Assembly (NCBI GenBank): GCA_020073585.1
Contig: JAIQEV010000001.1
Span: 95,311-159,310, forward strand
Source: Terriglobia bacterium
Lineage (GTDB): Bacteria; Acidobacteriota; Terriglobia; Acidiferrales; UBA7541
Direction: 5' to 3'
Length of the DNA stretch: 64,000 nt
Below the pieces are notes generated by a model that saw nothing but the letters and a program-made list of their open reading frames with translations, was not told the origin of the DNA and did no database searches. The position numbers were made by a program, and so were the translations under genes. Position 1 is the stretch's first letter, and the number at the start of each line of letters is the position of its first letter. Shown here in pieces: positions 1 through 10,195 of the stretch.

Positions 1-62
1 AACTATCGAAAATGGCGGAGGAGAAACGATCTGAGATGAGGGATGAAAAAGAGGAAGAGAAG

Positions 63-84
63 AGCACAGACTGAAGTCTGTGCT
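63..84. repeat. Short inverted repeat AGCACAGACT-GA-AGTCTGTGCT
   Basis: Perfect 10-bp inverted repeat with a 2-nt spacer, intergenic. Confidence 0.7.
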
Positions 85-225
85 ACTGGTGGCGAAGAAG
101 GGAGCGGCCCGGGCGGGTTGGGATGCTAGCGAAGCAGAGGGCAGGCAAAGGCAAGAGGCGAGACCGGGAGCCGGGTTTGCCGGTTAAGAGCGCCGGGACG
201 CAGATGAGAGGCTAGGAGGAAAGCA

Positions 226-718
226 GATTCCTCACTTCGTTCGGAATGACAGGGGCGTAGTGAGACGCTTCGTTCGGAATGACAGGGGTGCGTTGCTGTG
301 CGGCGTGCTGTCGCCCTTGCTGTCCGGATTGAGGATGAGCGGGTCGATGGAATTGGCGGCCATGAGAGGGTAAGAGAAAAGCAGATTCCTCACTTCGTTC
401 GGAATGACAGGGGTGCTTTGCTGTCCGGCGTGCTGTGGCCCTTGCTGTCCGGGTTGAGGATGAGCGGGTCGATGGAATTGGTGGCCATGAGAGGGTAAGA
501 GAAAAGCAGATTCCTCACTTCGTTCGGAATGACAGGGGCGCGTTGCTGTCCGGCGTGCTGTCGCCCTTGCTGTCGGGGTTGAGGATGAGCGGGTCGATGG
601 AATTGGTGGCCAGGAGAGGGTAAGAGAAAAGCGGATTCCTCACTTCGTTCGGAATGACAGGGGTGTAATGAGACACTCCGTTCGGAATGACAGGGGTGTA
701 ATGAGACACTTCGTTCGG
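226..718. repeat. Interspersed/tandem repeat cluster built on 'CCTCACTTCGTTCGGAATGACAGGGG'; 125-bp tandem units (about 256-380, 381-505, 506-630) followed by 33-bp tandem units (about 656-718)
   Basis: The core sequence recurs near 226, 265, 383, 508, 633, 672 and 705. The 125-bp unit containing 'TGCTGTCCGGCGTGCTGT..GATGAGCGGGTCGATGGAATTG' is repeated three times. Confidence 0.85.
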
Positions 719-997
719 TCCCGCAAAACCGTCCGGGATGCAAAAAACGCAAATGACGGGCGTAGGGAAGACGCAGCTTTCCCGGTCCGCACGGGCTGGG
801 CTAACGTCTGGCGCGTCCCGCAACAGCATCCGGGATGCAGAAGGCGCACCTAGGGCGCTGGGCGGAGGCGGGGCATTCGAATGAAGTTGTGCGCGGGATT
901 GCCAGGCGCAGAAAAAACCCGCACCCTTTTCGCGGACGAAAAGGGATGCGGCACCCAGTTCTTGCCAACTCATCAAGGGGCTGCCACCCGCCGAAAG

Positions 998-1022
998 ATG
1001 CCGCCCTGAAGGGCGACGCTAC
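998..1022. repeat. Short hairpin repeat CCGCCCTGAAGGGCGACGCTAC downstream of prmC
   Basis: CGCCC-TGAA-GGGCG stem-loop between the repeat region and the prmC 3' end; could also act as a weak terminator for prmC. Confidence 0.4.
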
Positions 1023-1043
1023 AAAACAAAGAAAAAGCGATGG

Positions 1044-2012
1044 TCAGGAAGTGCGCTCGGCGGCGAGGACGCGGGGGATGCCGGCGAGATCGTTGGTTAC
1101 GGCGACGTTGGTCCAGGCGGGGAAGTCGAAGAGCGGGCGGACGGCGGGCAGGCTGTCATGGCCGAGCTCGAGGACGAGCAGGCCGCCGGGCTTGAGGTGC
1201 GCCGCAGCCTGGGCGATGAGATCGGCGTAGAGTTCGTAGCCCTCTTCGCCGCCGTAGAGCGCCAGTTCGGGTTCGTGTTCGCGCACTTCGCGGGGGAGCG
1301 TGGGGGCTTCGCGGCGTCCGATGTAGGGGGGATTGCTGACGATGAGATCGAGGAAGCGTGACTCGGGGGAAGTGACTGGTGACTGGTGATTGGTGACTGG
1401 CGAGATGTCGAAAGGAGCGGGCACGGCATGCCGTGCCCCTACGGGGGGAAGGGCGTCGAGGAGGTGGCAGGCGAGGAAGTGGATGCGGGCGGCGACGCCG
1501 TGGCGTGTGGCGTTGCGGCGGGCGACGGCGAGGGCTGCCGCGGAAACGTCGGTGGCGAAGATTGTCGCGCCGGGGAGTTCCTTGGCCAGGGTGACGGCGA
1601 GGCAGCCGGAGCCGGTGCCCACGTCGGCGATGAGCAGCCCCGCGCCCTGTGTCTTCGGCGGGCGGGATGCGCGGATCTCGCGCACGGCGAGGCGGTCGAG
1701 GGCCACTTCGACGAGATGTTCGGTTTCCGGGCGGGGGATGAGGACGTCCGGCGTGACCTCGAACTCCAGGCCCCAGAACTCCTGCTTGCCGGTGAGATGC
1801 TGCGTGGGCTCGCCGGCGGCGCGGCGCGCGAGGAGCGCGGCGAAGCGCTGGGCGTCGGGCGGCGCGAGCTCCGCTTCGGGATGGGCGTAGAGCCAGGCGC
1901 GGTCGCGCCCGAGCACGTGCAGGAGCAGCAGTTCCGCGGCGAGGGTGTAGGAAGGCACGTGGGCCTCGCGCAGTTGCGCGATGCCCTGCTTCAGTGCTGT
2001 GCGTACGTCCAT
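1044..2012 (-). CDS. prmC: Peptide chain release factor N5-glutamine methyltransferase (PrmC/HemK)
   Basis: PrmC-like N-terminus, '[13 protein letters not shown]' SAM motif, 'VSNPPYI' catalytic motif; adjacent to prfA. Confidence 0.93.
   Translation of the reverse strand: MDVRTALKQGIAQLREAHVPSYTLAAELLLLHVLGRDRAWLYAHPEAELAPPDAQRFAALLARRAAGEPTQHLTGKQEFWGLEFEVTPDVLIPRPETEHLVEVALDRLAVREIRASRPPKTQGAGLLIADVGTGSGCLAVTLAKELPGATIFATDVSAAALAVARRNATRHGVAARIHFLACHLLDALPPVGARHAVPAPFDISPVTNHQSPVTSPESRFLDLIVSNPPYIGRREAPTLPREVREHEPELALYGGEEGYELYADLIAQAAAHLKPGGLLVLELGHDSLPAVRPLFDFPAWTNVAVTNDLAGIPRVLAAERTS
1372..1399. repeat. Heptanucleotide tandem repeat (GTGACTG)x4, one copy GTGATTG, inside prmC
   Basis: gtgactg gtgactg gtgattg gtgactg. 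Confidence 0.8.
1419..1438. repeat. 20-bp perfect palindrome GGGCACGGCATGCCGTGCCC inside prmC
   Basis: Direct reading; all 10 pairs complementary. Confidence 0.85.
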
Positions 2013-2035
2013 ACGATGCGTGTTCCCGCCGAAAA

Positions 2036-3127
<1,092 letters not shown>

Positions 3128-3339
3128 GGCAAATCCTTCTGAGTAAAGAAACTCGAAATTCGAAAACCGCGGGAACAAATGAATGGGATGGCTCCGGGAG
3201 CCGGAGTCCGGTGCGGGCGCTAATAGAAGGCGGCGTACATCGAATTCATCTGTATTAATAATAACGTGGATTGGCGTTCCGCGCAAACCGTCCGGCACGG
3301 TTGCTCCGGCGCGCCGCGCTGTACTACGATGCGGCTGGC

Positions 3340-4464
3340 ATGAGCGAAACCGGACAAGAGATCCTGGCGGGCGGCAGCGCGCCCGCAAGCGCAGGCGATC
3401 CCGGGTTTCTGTGGGATTTCTGGTATCCGGCGCTGCGCAGCGAAGCGATCCGCGGGCGGAAGCTGGCCACGGCGATGCTGCTGGAAGTGCCGCTGGTGCT
3501 GGGGCGCACCCGCGAGGGGCGGGCCTTTGCCATGCGCGATGCCTGCCCGCACCGCGGCATCCCGCTCTCCTACGGGCGCTTCGACGGGCAGGCCGTGGAG
3601 TGCAGCTACCACGGCTGGAAATTCGACGGCTGCAGCGCGCGCTGCACGGAGATTCCCTCGCTCAGCAGCCAGGACAAGGTGAAGGTGGAGCGCATCTCCG
3701 CGGGGCACTATCCGTGCGCGGAACGCGACGGCTACGTCTGGGTGTACATGAGCGCGCCCCGGCAGGCCGGGGCGGGGCCGGGCGCGCGGCTGGCGGAGAC
3801 GCTGCCGGCGGCGCCGGAGCTGCCGAAGTTCAGCGAGAAATACAAGATCACCCATCTGGAGTGCGATCTGCCCTCGCACATCGATCACGGCATCATCGGG
3901 CTGATGGACCCGGCGCACGGGCCGTTTGTGCATCAATCGTGGTACTGGCGGAGCCGGCGCAGCATTCACGAGAAGGCCAAGCAGTTCGAGCCCATTCCCA
4001 ACGGCTTCCGGATGAGCAAGCACGAGCCGTCGTCAAACAGCGCGCCGTACAAGATCCTGCGCTATTTTTCGGGGGCCGCGACGACGACCATGATCGATTT
4101 CGTGCTGCCGAACATGCGCTTCGAAGAGATTCGCAGCGGGCGGCTGTGGTTTTCCAGCCGGGCCACGGTGACGCCGGTGCGGCGGGACCTCTGCCGCATC
4201 GATTTCGTGGCGGCGTGGAACGTGTTGCTGCCGGTGACGGTGTTCCGCATGTTTGCGAAGCCGTTTCTGCGCCAGGATCAGTTGACGATGATCCAGCAGG
4301 CCGAGGGCTTGAAGCACGATCCGCGCCTGATGCTGATTGACGACGCGGACCGCCCGGCCAAGTGGTATTTCGCGCTGAAGGCCGGGCTGCTCGAGTCGCG
4401 GCGCAGCGGCGCGCCTATGGTGCATCCGATGAGCGGGCCGGTTACGCTGCACTGGCGCAGCTGA
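3340..4464 (+). CDS. Rieske 2Fe-2S aromatic ring-hydroxylating oxygenase-type protein
   Basis: Rieske motif '[29 protein letters not shown]'; '[17 protein letters not shown]' resembles the mononuclear iron region; start MSETGQEI. Confidence 0.85.
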   Translation: MSETGQEILAGGSAPASAGDPGFLWDFWYPALRSEAIRGRKLATAMLLEVPLVLGRTREGRAFAMRDACPHRGIPLSYGRFDGQAVECSYHGWKFDGCSARCTEIPSLSSQDKVKVERISAGHYPCAERDGYVWVYMSAPRQAGAGPGARLAETLPAAPELPKFSEKYKITHLECDLPSHIDHGIIGLMDPAHGPFVHQSWYWRSRRSIHEKAKQFEPIPNGFRMSKHEPSSNSAPYKILRYFSGAATTTMIDFVLPNMRFEEIRSGRLWFSSRATVTPVRRDLCRIDFVAAWNVLLPVTVFRMFAKPFLRQDQLTMIQQAEGLKHDPRLMLIDDADRPAKWYFALKAGLLESRRSGAPMVHPMSGPVTLHWRS

Positions 4465-4498
4465 CGGCACGCCGGGGCCCGCCAAGGGCGCGCTTTTT

Positions 4499-5176
4499 CT
4501 AGCGCAGCTTCTCGAGGTCGAATTTCGCGGTGACGTGCTGGCCGTCGGGCGTGACTACTTCCATCTCCACCATTTCGGAGGCCACCTCGGCCGCATCGTA
4601 TTCCAGCCACACCTCCGCGCCGGCCAGTCCGCCCGAGCCGCGCGCGTCGTGCTGATAGACCGGCTCGCCGCGCACGTCGAGCGGAATAAGCGTGGCGTCT
4701 TTTTGGCGCAGCTGGAACTGGAAGTCCTGCCAGAAATCATCGGGGCGCAGCTCGACTCCCTGGCGATCCGCGGCATTCTGCGCGGATTTGCGGGCCATGA
4801 CGAAGGAGTAGGTGGGGGTGAGGTTGAGCCGGACGTGGACGCGGAGGGTATCGCCGCGCCCCTGGTAGGCCTCTTCGGCCTGCTGCGCGCTGTAGCCGAT
4901 GCTGTGCGCGGCGGAGAGCTGCACGACCTGGGCGTAGGGGGTGAGCAGCGTGATTTCGGCGACGTGCGGGCCGGTTTGGGGCATGGGCAGGGGCTTTTTG
5001 TAGGGAGCGAAAAACTCCGCGGTCTTCTGATCGTTGCGCTGCCCGAGGAAATAGGCTTCGCGCACGGAGTGCGAGGAGAGCGGCACTTCGTAGGCGAAGA
5101 GCGCCTGGGCCGCGAGCAGCAGAGCGGTCAGGGCCAGGGCGTTCCGGCGGGCGCCGGGTTTGCGGTGCATGGTCAT
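4499..5176 (-). CDS. Secreted hypothetical protein
   Basis: N-terminal signal-like 'MTMHRKPGARRNALALTALLLAAQALFAYEVPL'; no family recognised. Confidence 0.65.
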   Translation of the reverse strand: MTMHRKPGARRNALALTALLLAAQALFAYEVPLSSHSVREAYFLGQRNDQKTAEFFAPYKKPLPMPQTGPHVAEITLLTPYAQVVQLSAAHSIGYSAQQAEEAYQGRGDTLRVHVRLNLTPTYSFVMARKSAQNAADRQGVELRPDDFWQDFQFQLRQKDATLIPLDVRGEPVYQHDARGSGGLAGAEVWLEYDAAEVASEMVEMEVVTPDGQHVTAKFDLEKLR

Positions 5177-5199
5177 CGTGAAAGCCGGGCCGCCGCGGG

Positions 5200-6771
5200 T
5201 CAGATGCGGCGCTGGATGTTCGGGAAGTCGAGCCATACTTTCACCCCGCAGAAGTGCGAGCCTTCGGTGCAGATGGGCGTGGTGATGCCCGCGCGCAGGT
5301 GGCACGGCGGGCCGATGTAGCGCGCCAGTTCGGGATGCACTTCGCGCAGTTGCGCGATCTCTTCCATGGAGGACTGGTAGATCTCCTCCTGGGCGTTGAA
5401 GCAGGTGCGCATGGTCCACTTGTGGAGGAGATGCAGGAGCGAGCCGCTCTCGACGAGGCGGATGGCCTTGGCGTTGGGCAGCAGGTAGAGGGCGATCTCC
5501 TGGGGCACGCCGCGGTCGATGAGGGCATTCTTGGCGGCCCAGGCCTCGGCCATGGCGCGCTCGTAGACTTCCTTGGCGCGGGCGTTGCCGTGGATGAGCG
5601 CGGGGGTGAGGTAGTCCGGCTCGCGGGTGTCGGTGAGGGTGAGCAGGGGGCGCGAGCCGGGCACCATGCGGTGGCGCTGGTCCTGGCTGTCGGCGGTGTG
5701 GCTGATTTTCTTGGCGAAGGTGTAGGTGGCGTGCTGCAGCGCGCGGAGCATGGGGGCGTGCACGCCGATATCCAAAGTTTCCAGGCGGTAGAGATTGCGC
5801 GCGGGATTGAGCAGGCGATCGATGGCCTCGGCGTCGCTGCACTGCGCTGCGGTGAGGCCCACGACGGCGCGGTAGGAATCGGCCATGACGCGCACGGCGT
5901 TCGGTGAATAGTCCACGAGGCGCGAGATCTTGCCGGCGAGGCGCGCGTCGAATTCGCGGGCAAAGGCTTCGCCGGCGCCGGCGTCCTTGGGAGCGTCGCG
6001 CCACTCCGGGCGCTCATCGAGCGGCTGGATGGCGAAGCGGTCGAAGAACTCGGGATCCACTTCGCGGACGCGCGCCACCATCTCGGCGACGACCAAGCGC
6101 GCTTCGCTGGGCGTGTCCGAGGCGGCATGCATGCGCCACAGGCGGTGCAGGACGATGCCGGAGACGGTGTGCACCAGGGTGGTGAAAGCGGCCACGGGGA
6201 GGACGTAGCGCGCCACCTCGATGGCCCGCTTCTCCGCCGCGCGCTCGACCTTGTGCACGCGCTTGGGGTGGGACATCGCGCTGATATTCCAGATTTCACC
6301 GAGGATGCCGCGCGCGTCGCTGACCAGCAGCGCCGCGATCTGGCGGTAGTAGTCCCAGGCGCGGGCGATGGCCCGCTCGTAGATGCCGCGCGCCGCCTGG
6401 TCGAAGAAGAGCGAGGACGGCGGCACGTAGGCCTGCGGGCGGTCCAGGCGCACGTAGCGCTGGCTCTGCTGCTCGGAGTTGTAGAAGGGATGGGCGTGCA
6501 GGAAGGACCAGACGAACTGGCGGCTGACGTTCTCCAGGCCGAATTCGAAATGGGCGTGCTGGAAGACGGTGTGGTGGCCGCTGTAGAAAGTGGCCGCGCC
6601 GATGTTCACGCGGTGCTTTTCGGTGGTCTCTTCGGGGCCGATCAGGCGCGAAGCGTAGCAGGTGCGCGCGGCGGCGATGGCCGAGTCATAGGGATGGGCG
6701 AAGGCGTTGCGCAGGGTGACGCGCGGCGCCGCCGTTTCCACCAGAGCGCCGGCGCGCAGGCCATCGAACAT
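5200..6771 (-). CDS. thyX: FAD-dependent thymidylate synthase (ThyX)-like, double-length (two ThyX-like halves)
   Basis: N-half 'HAHPFYNSEQQSQRYVRL', C-half 'DSQDQRHRMVPGSRP'; about 520 aa; start is ATG 6771 or a GTG slightly upstream. Confidence 0.8.
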   Translation of the reverse strand: MFDGLRAGALVETAAPRVTLRNAFAHPYDSAIAAARTCYASRLIGPEETTEKHRVNIGAATFYSGHHTVFQHAHFEFGLENVSRQFVWSFLHAHPFYNSEQQSQRYVRLDRPQAYVPPSSLFFDQAARGIYERAIARAWDYYRQIAALLVSDARGILGEIWNISAMSHPKRVHKVERAAEKRAIEVARYVLPVAAFTTLVHTVSGIVLHRLWRMHAASDTPSEARLVVAEMVARVREVDPEFFDRFAIQPLDERPEWRDAPKDAGAGEAFAREFDARLAGKISRLVDYSPNAVRVMADSYRAVVGLTAAQCSDAEAIDRLLNPARNLYRLETLDIGVHAPMLRALQHATYTFAKKISHTADSQDQRHRMVPGSRPLLTLTDTREPDYLTPALIHGNARAKEVYERAMAEAWAAKNALIDRGVPQEIALYLLPNAKAIRLVESGSLLHLLHKWTMRTCFNAQEEIYQSSMEEIAQLREVHPELARYIGPPCHLRAGITTPICTEGSHFCGVKVWLDFPNIQRRI

Positions 6772-6906
6772 GGGGGATTGAGTAGCCACGATGCGCCGCC
6801 ATTCTACACCGAGCGCGCACGCGGAGCACACGGCTGCGCGCGGGCCGGAAGAGAGCCGGCCGGGGTGCGGCCGTAAAGTGCGCGAAAAGGGGAACGCTTC
6901 GGGCGC

Positions 6907-7152
6907 TTACTTCTTGTTGCCGGCCTGGATGGCGGCCTGTGCGGCCTGGGCGCTGGCGTACTTCTTCTGGAAGCGCTCGACGCGGCCCGCGGTGTCCACC
7001 AACTTCTGTTTGCCGGTGAAGAAGGGGTGGCAGTTCGAGCAGATTTCCACCTTCAGCAGGTCGCCCTTCATGGTCGAGCGCGTGGGAAAGGTGTGGCCGC
7101 AAGCGCAGTGCACGGTCACGGGATGGTAATCGGGGTGAATGCCGGGCTTCAT
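6907..7152 (-). CDS. rpmE: 50S ribosomal protein L31
   Basis: [42 protein letters not shown]; zinc-binding CxC/CxxC form. Confidence 0.95.
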   Translation of the reverse strand: MKPGIHPDYHPVTVHCACGHTFPTRSTMKGDLLKVEICSNCHPFFTGKQKLVDTAGRVERFQKKYASAQAAQAAIQAGNKK

Positions 7153-7388
7153 GGATGCTCCCATTCGTCGCGGCCGGTCTGCACGGCACCCCGGGGGGAC
7201 TCCAGCCGCGTCGCTAGGCCACAAGACAATTGTCAATTGTACGCGAATTCCCGGATTCTGCCAATCCTCGCCCTCAGGGCCCTCAGGGAGGGTTCGCGGC
7301 GAAAGCGCGGGTGGGGACCCCGCTGCTGGGGAAGCACGGCACGGATTTCCGCTTGTGGTGCGCGACTTCTTCGCGTAGCTTCGCGGAT

Positions 7389-7883
7389 ATGCGGGTGGAA
7401 ATCCTGGCGAATGTCGCGGTTCCGCAGGCTGTGCGGCCGGCCGCGGATAACCGCGCGCTGCAGACCTTCCTGGCATCGCTCAATGCCGAAGACTCGCTGT
7501 TTCGCGCCACGCCCTATGCGCTGCAGCCGGCGGCGCCCGCATCGGCGGAGACGCCGACGTTTTCGGGGGGCGTGGCTCTTTCCTTCGCCAACGAGGCTCA
7601 CAACAGGGATCGCGGCCTGTACTACGCGCTATTTGAAAAACTGACCGAACTGCTGAAAGAAGCCGGATCCGCCGAGGCGCTGGAAGTCCGCCTGGGACTA
7701 TGCAGCCAAGCCGAGCCCGGCGCGCCCGCGGCCCGCAATTCCCTGGTGCTGGAGCTCATCGCACGGGGGAGTTCGCGGGAGCAGGCGGAGTTGCGCTGGG
7801 GGCTGGGCATCGTGCATCTCCAGCAGGCGTTGCTGTTTACCTCCCGCCTGCTGCGCCAGCAACTTTCCGCGCGCAACGATTAG
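7389..7883 (+). CDS. Hypothetical protein
   Basis: Open frame starting at [13 protein letters not shown]; convergent with the next gene. Confidence 0.5.
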   Translation: MRVEILANVAVPQAVRPAADNRALQTFLASLNAEDSLFRATPYALQPAAPASAETPTFSGGVALSFANEAHNRDRGLYYALFEKLTELLKEAGSAEALEVRLGLCSQAEPGAPAARNSLVLELIARGSSREQAELRWGLGIVHLQQALLFTSRLLRQQLSARND

Positions 7884-7942
7884 AGGGCAGAACGTTCCGC
7901 AGCGATACCCGGAAAAAGAGGGAAGGGAAGCGCAGGGCTGGG

Positions 7943-9253
7943 TCAGGAGACGAAGCAGCAGCCGACGCGGACGCTGCCTTGGGGGCTGCGCGCGGACCAC
8001 ACGGCGCGCAGGTTCACGCGCACCGGGGGCAGAATCGGCACGTGCAGGATGGCGAAGACGTTGGGGGGCAGCTCTTCGGGGGAATCGAGCTCGAGAGCGA
8101 CGCCGCCAAAACCCAGGTCGAGAACGCGCGCGTGGCGCCCGCCTTGCTCGCCCAGGACGGCATAGGCATTGGTGCCGGCCATGGTCACGCGCTCGCCTTT
8201 GCGCTGCATGCTGTAACTGAACGCGGGAGCCGCCGCTCCGGGGCCTGCGCCCGAAACGCCCGCCGCGGCAACGCCCGGAACCGGAGAACCCGTGGTGTAC
8301 GGCGCTTCCGCCTTCTCCGCCGTTTTCTTCGATTCGATGGAAATGGTTTTCGGGGCCGGCGCAATGCGTTCCGGCGCGGGCCGCTCGGGGACCGCCGCCG
8401 CGGGTTGCGCCGCGGCCTGCGCTGCTTCGGAGCGTGCACCGGGGGTTGCGCCGCGCAGATGGTTGGCATCCTTCAGCCGGTAGAGCCGTTCATCGGCCAC
8501 GCGAATCAGGGCTTCGCCCTGATCGCCGTCCTGCGGACAGGTGGCGATGCCGTGATCCATGCTCACGCTCACGGTCAATTGCAGCGGGCGGATCACCTCC
8601 GCGAAAACGGTCTCGATGCGGCGGCTCAGCGCCAGGGCCTGCGCCGCGTCCGTCTGCGGAAGAATCAAGGCGAATTCATCGCCGCCGATGCGGAAGGCGG
8701 AATCGGAGGAGCGCATGGCTTTGCGCAGGGTGGCGGCCGCGGCGCGCAGCACCTCATCCCCCTTGGGATGGCCGTGCATGTCGTTCACTTCCTTGAAGCG
8801 ATGCAGGTCCAGGATCACCAGCGTCACGGGATGCTCGTAGCGCTTGGCGCGGGTCATCTCTTTTTCCAGCGATTCGTTGAACAGCCGGCGGTTGTAGAGT
8901 CCGGTGAGCGCATCGGTCACGGCGTTGAGCTGCATTTTTTTCAGCTCGTCGTACTCGATGATCACCGGCACGCGGATCAATCCGGCCGTGGAGAGCGCTT
9001 CCATGAGCGCGGTCTTCAACGAAACGGGACGTCCCAGATGTTCGGAGAATTGGCGACGGCTGTTGAGCGCTTCTTCCCAAAGCTGCAGGCACTGGCTTTC
9101 GGGAAGTTCGAGGTGCGTAGTCGTGAGGAAGTAACGCTGCAGAAACTGCCCGCGCGCGGGCAGATCCAGCGATTCCAACGTATCGGCGAGGAGCTCGAGG
9201 TGCGAGTCCTCAATGGTCAGGCGCGGAGCGGCCGCGCCACCGGGGCTGGGCAT
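7943..9253 (-). CDS. GGDEF diguanylate cyclase with C-terminal PilZ domain
   Basis: 'DALTGLYNRRLF...FRIGGDEFALILPQ' GGDEF; C-terminal 'ARVLDLGFGGVALELDSPEELPP' PilZ-like. Confidence 0.9.
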   Translation of the reverse strand: MPSPGGAAAPRLTIEDSHLELLADTLESLDLPARGQFLQRYFLTTTHLELPESQCLQLWEEALNSRRQFSEHLGRPVSLKTALMEALSTAGLIRVPVIIEYDELKKMQLNAVTDALTGLYNRRLFNESLEKEMTRAKRYEHPVTLVILDLHRFKEVNDMHGHPKGDEVLRAAAATLRKAMRSSDSAFRIGGDEFALILPQTDAAQALALSRRIETVFAEVIRPLQLTVSVSMDHGIATCPQDGDQGEALIRVADERLYRLKDANHLRGATPGARSEAAQAAAQPAAAVPERPAPERIAPAPKTISIESKKTAEKAEAPYTTGSPVPGVAAAGVSGAGPGAAAPAFSYSMQRKGERVTMAGTNAYAVLGEQGGRHARVLDLGFGGVALELDSPEELPPNVFAILHVPILPPVRVNLRAVWSARSPQGSVRVGCCFVS

Positions 9254-9524
9254 TAAAGTTTTCCACCTGACATCTACCTTTCCCTGCGGGGACAGGGGGA
9301 GGGCACATCATCGAGCGCTAGTAAAGTGCAAACCAAAGTCCAATCCAAACAGTTTTCCGAGCGACTTTCAAGGTTCTTCGATTTCGCGCCAATCTGCATG
9401 TATGTCTTTAATTATGATGCAGATAGAGCGAAAACGGGGGGATGGTCCGGTCGTGCAGATCACCCGAGCTTTCGCGTTTTGAGAACCGAGTTTCCATTCC
9501 AACCGCACAGAGGAAAAATCTTTT

Positions 9525-9878
9525 CTATCCCAGCGGGCGCAAGAATTCGAGTCCGAAAAGGCGAACATCGCCTGCCGATTCCTGGCGGAGCACGCGTGCC
9601 GAAATCGGGGGAGTTTCACTGGGGACCATGCTGGATGAGACCGGCGAGGGCGCGGGGAAGGTTAACTGCACAGGATGATCCATCTGCAGGACCCGCGTGC
9701 AGGCAATACACGCGCCAGTACCGCTGATATTGAGAGTCTTCGTCAACTCGATGAACTCCATCCCGCCCGCATCCGTGCCGCGCAATAGGACGGGAACCTG
9801 AAGACGAATTCTCTCTGCTCGGCGTCGCTCGCCAGGGGTCAATGCATGCCTTTCACAAGATAAATTTGAATAAAGCAA
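9525..9878 (-). CDS. PilZ domain protein
   Basis: 'ERRRAERIRLQVPVLLRG...TKTLNISGTGACI' PilZ signature. Confidence 0.75.
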   Translation of the reverse strand: MLYSNLSCERHALTPGERRRAERIRLQVPVLLRGTDAGGMEFIELTKTLNISGTGACIACTRVLQMDHPVQLTFPAPSPVSSSMVPSETPPISARVLRQESAGDVRLFGLEFLRPLG

Positions 9879-10195
9879 ATTTTTTCCAGTACCAGGGCGC
9901 TAGTACTAATTCTAGCAGATTTGGTGCCAGAATCGTCATTCTGGAATTATATATAAAACCTGCATATTCATACTGTTACGGTAAGTTAGCGGGGGAGAAT
10001 AGTCGGCCTATGGTACTAATCGCGGAGAGAAGTGTACTTCCTTTCCCTTATTGTGCAAATGGAACGTATTTACCATTGACCTCTATTGCGAGGCTCTGCG
10101 AGGATGAGCACCAAGGAAAAGGGAAAAGAATTACCACTAGGGGTGGCAAAGCTTGAAACGTTCAGTTTTGTGACCGTGAAGCGGCTAACAACGCA

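Noticed and set aside
226-718. CRISPR array
   Set aside because: Units are tandem and near-identical along their whole length, with no unique regular spacers and no cas genes nearby.
298-752. ORFs 298..498, 435..623 and 390..752 as genes
   Set aside because: They are translations of the tandem repeat on both strands (HSERSEES/VIPNEVRNL-type peptides) with no protein family features.
3183-4340. Plus-strand ORF 3183..4340 (385 aa)
   Set aside because: Overlaps the Rieske oxygenase in another frame; Arg/Gly/Ala-rich shadow translation.
10080-10160. c-di-GMP-I (GEMM) riboswitch, given GAGCACCAAGGAAAAGG and GGTGGCAAAGC
   Set aside because: Only fragments resemble the core; the GGCAAACC and GGGACGCAAAGCC elements do not match well and helices cannot be drawn. 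An Infernal scan with the Rfam GEMM models would settle it.
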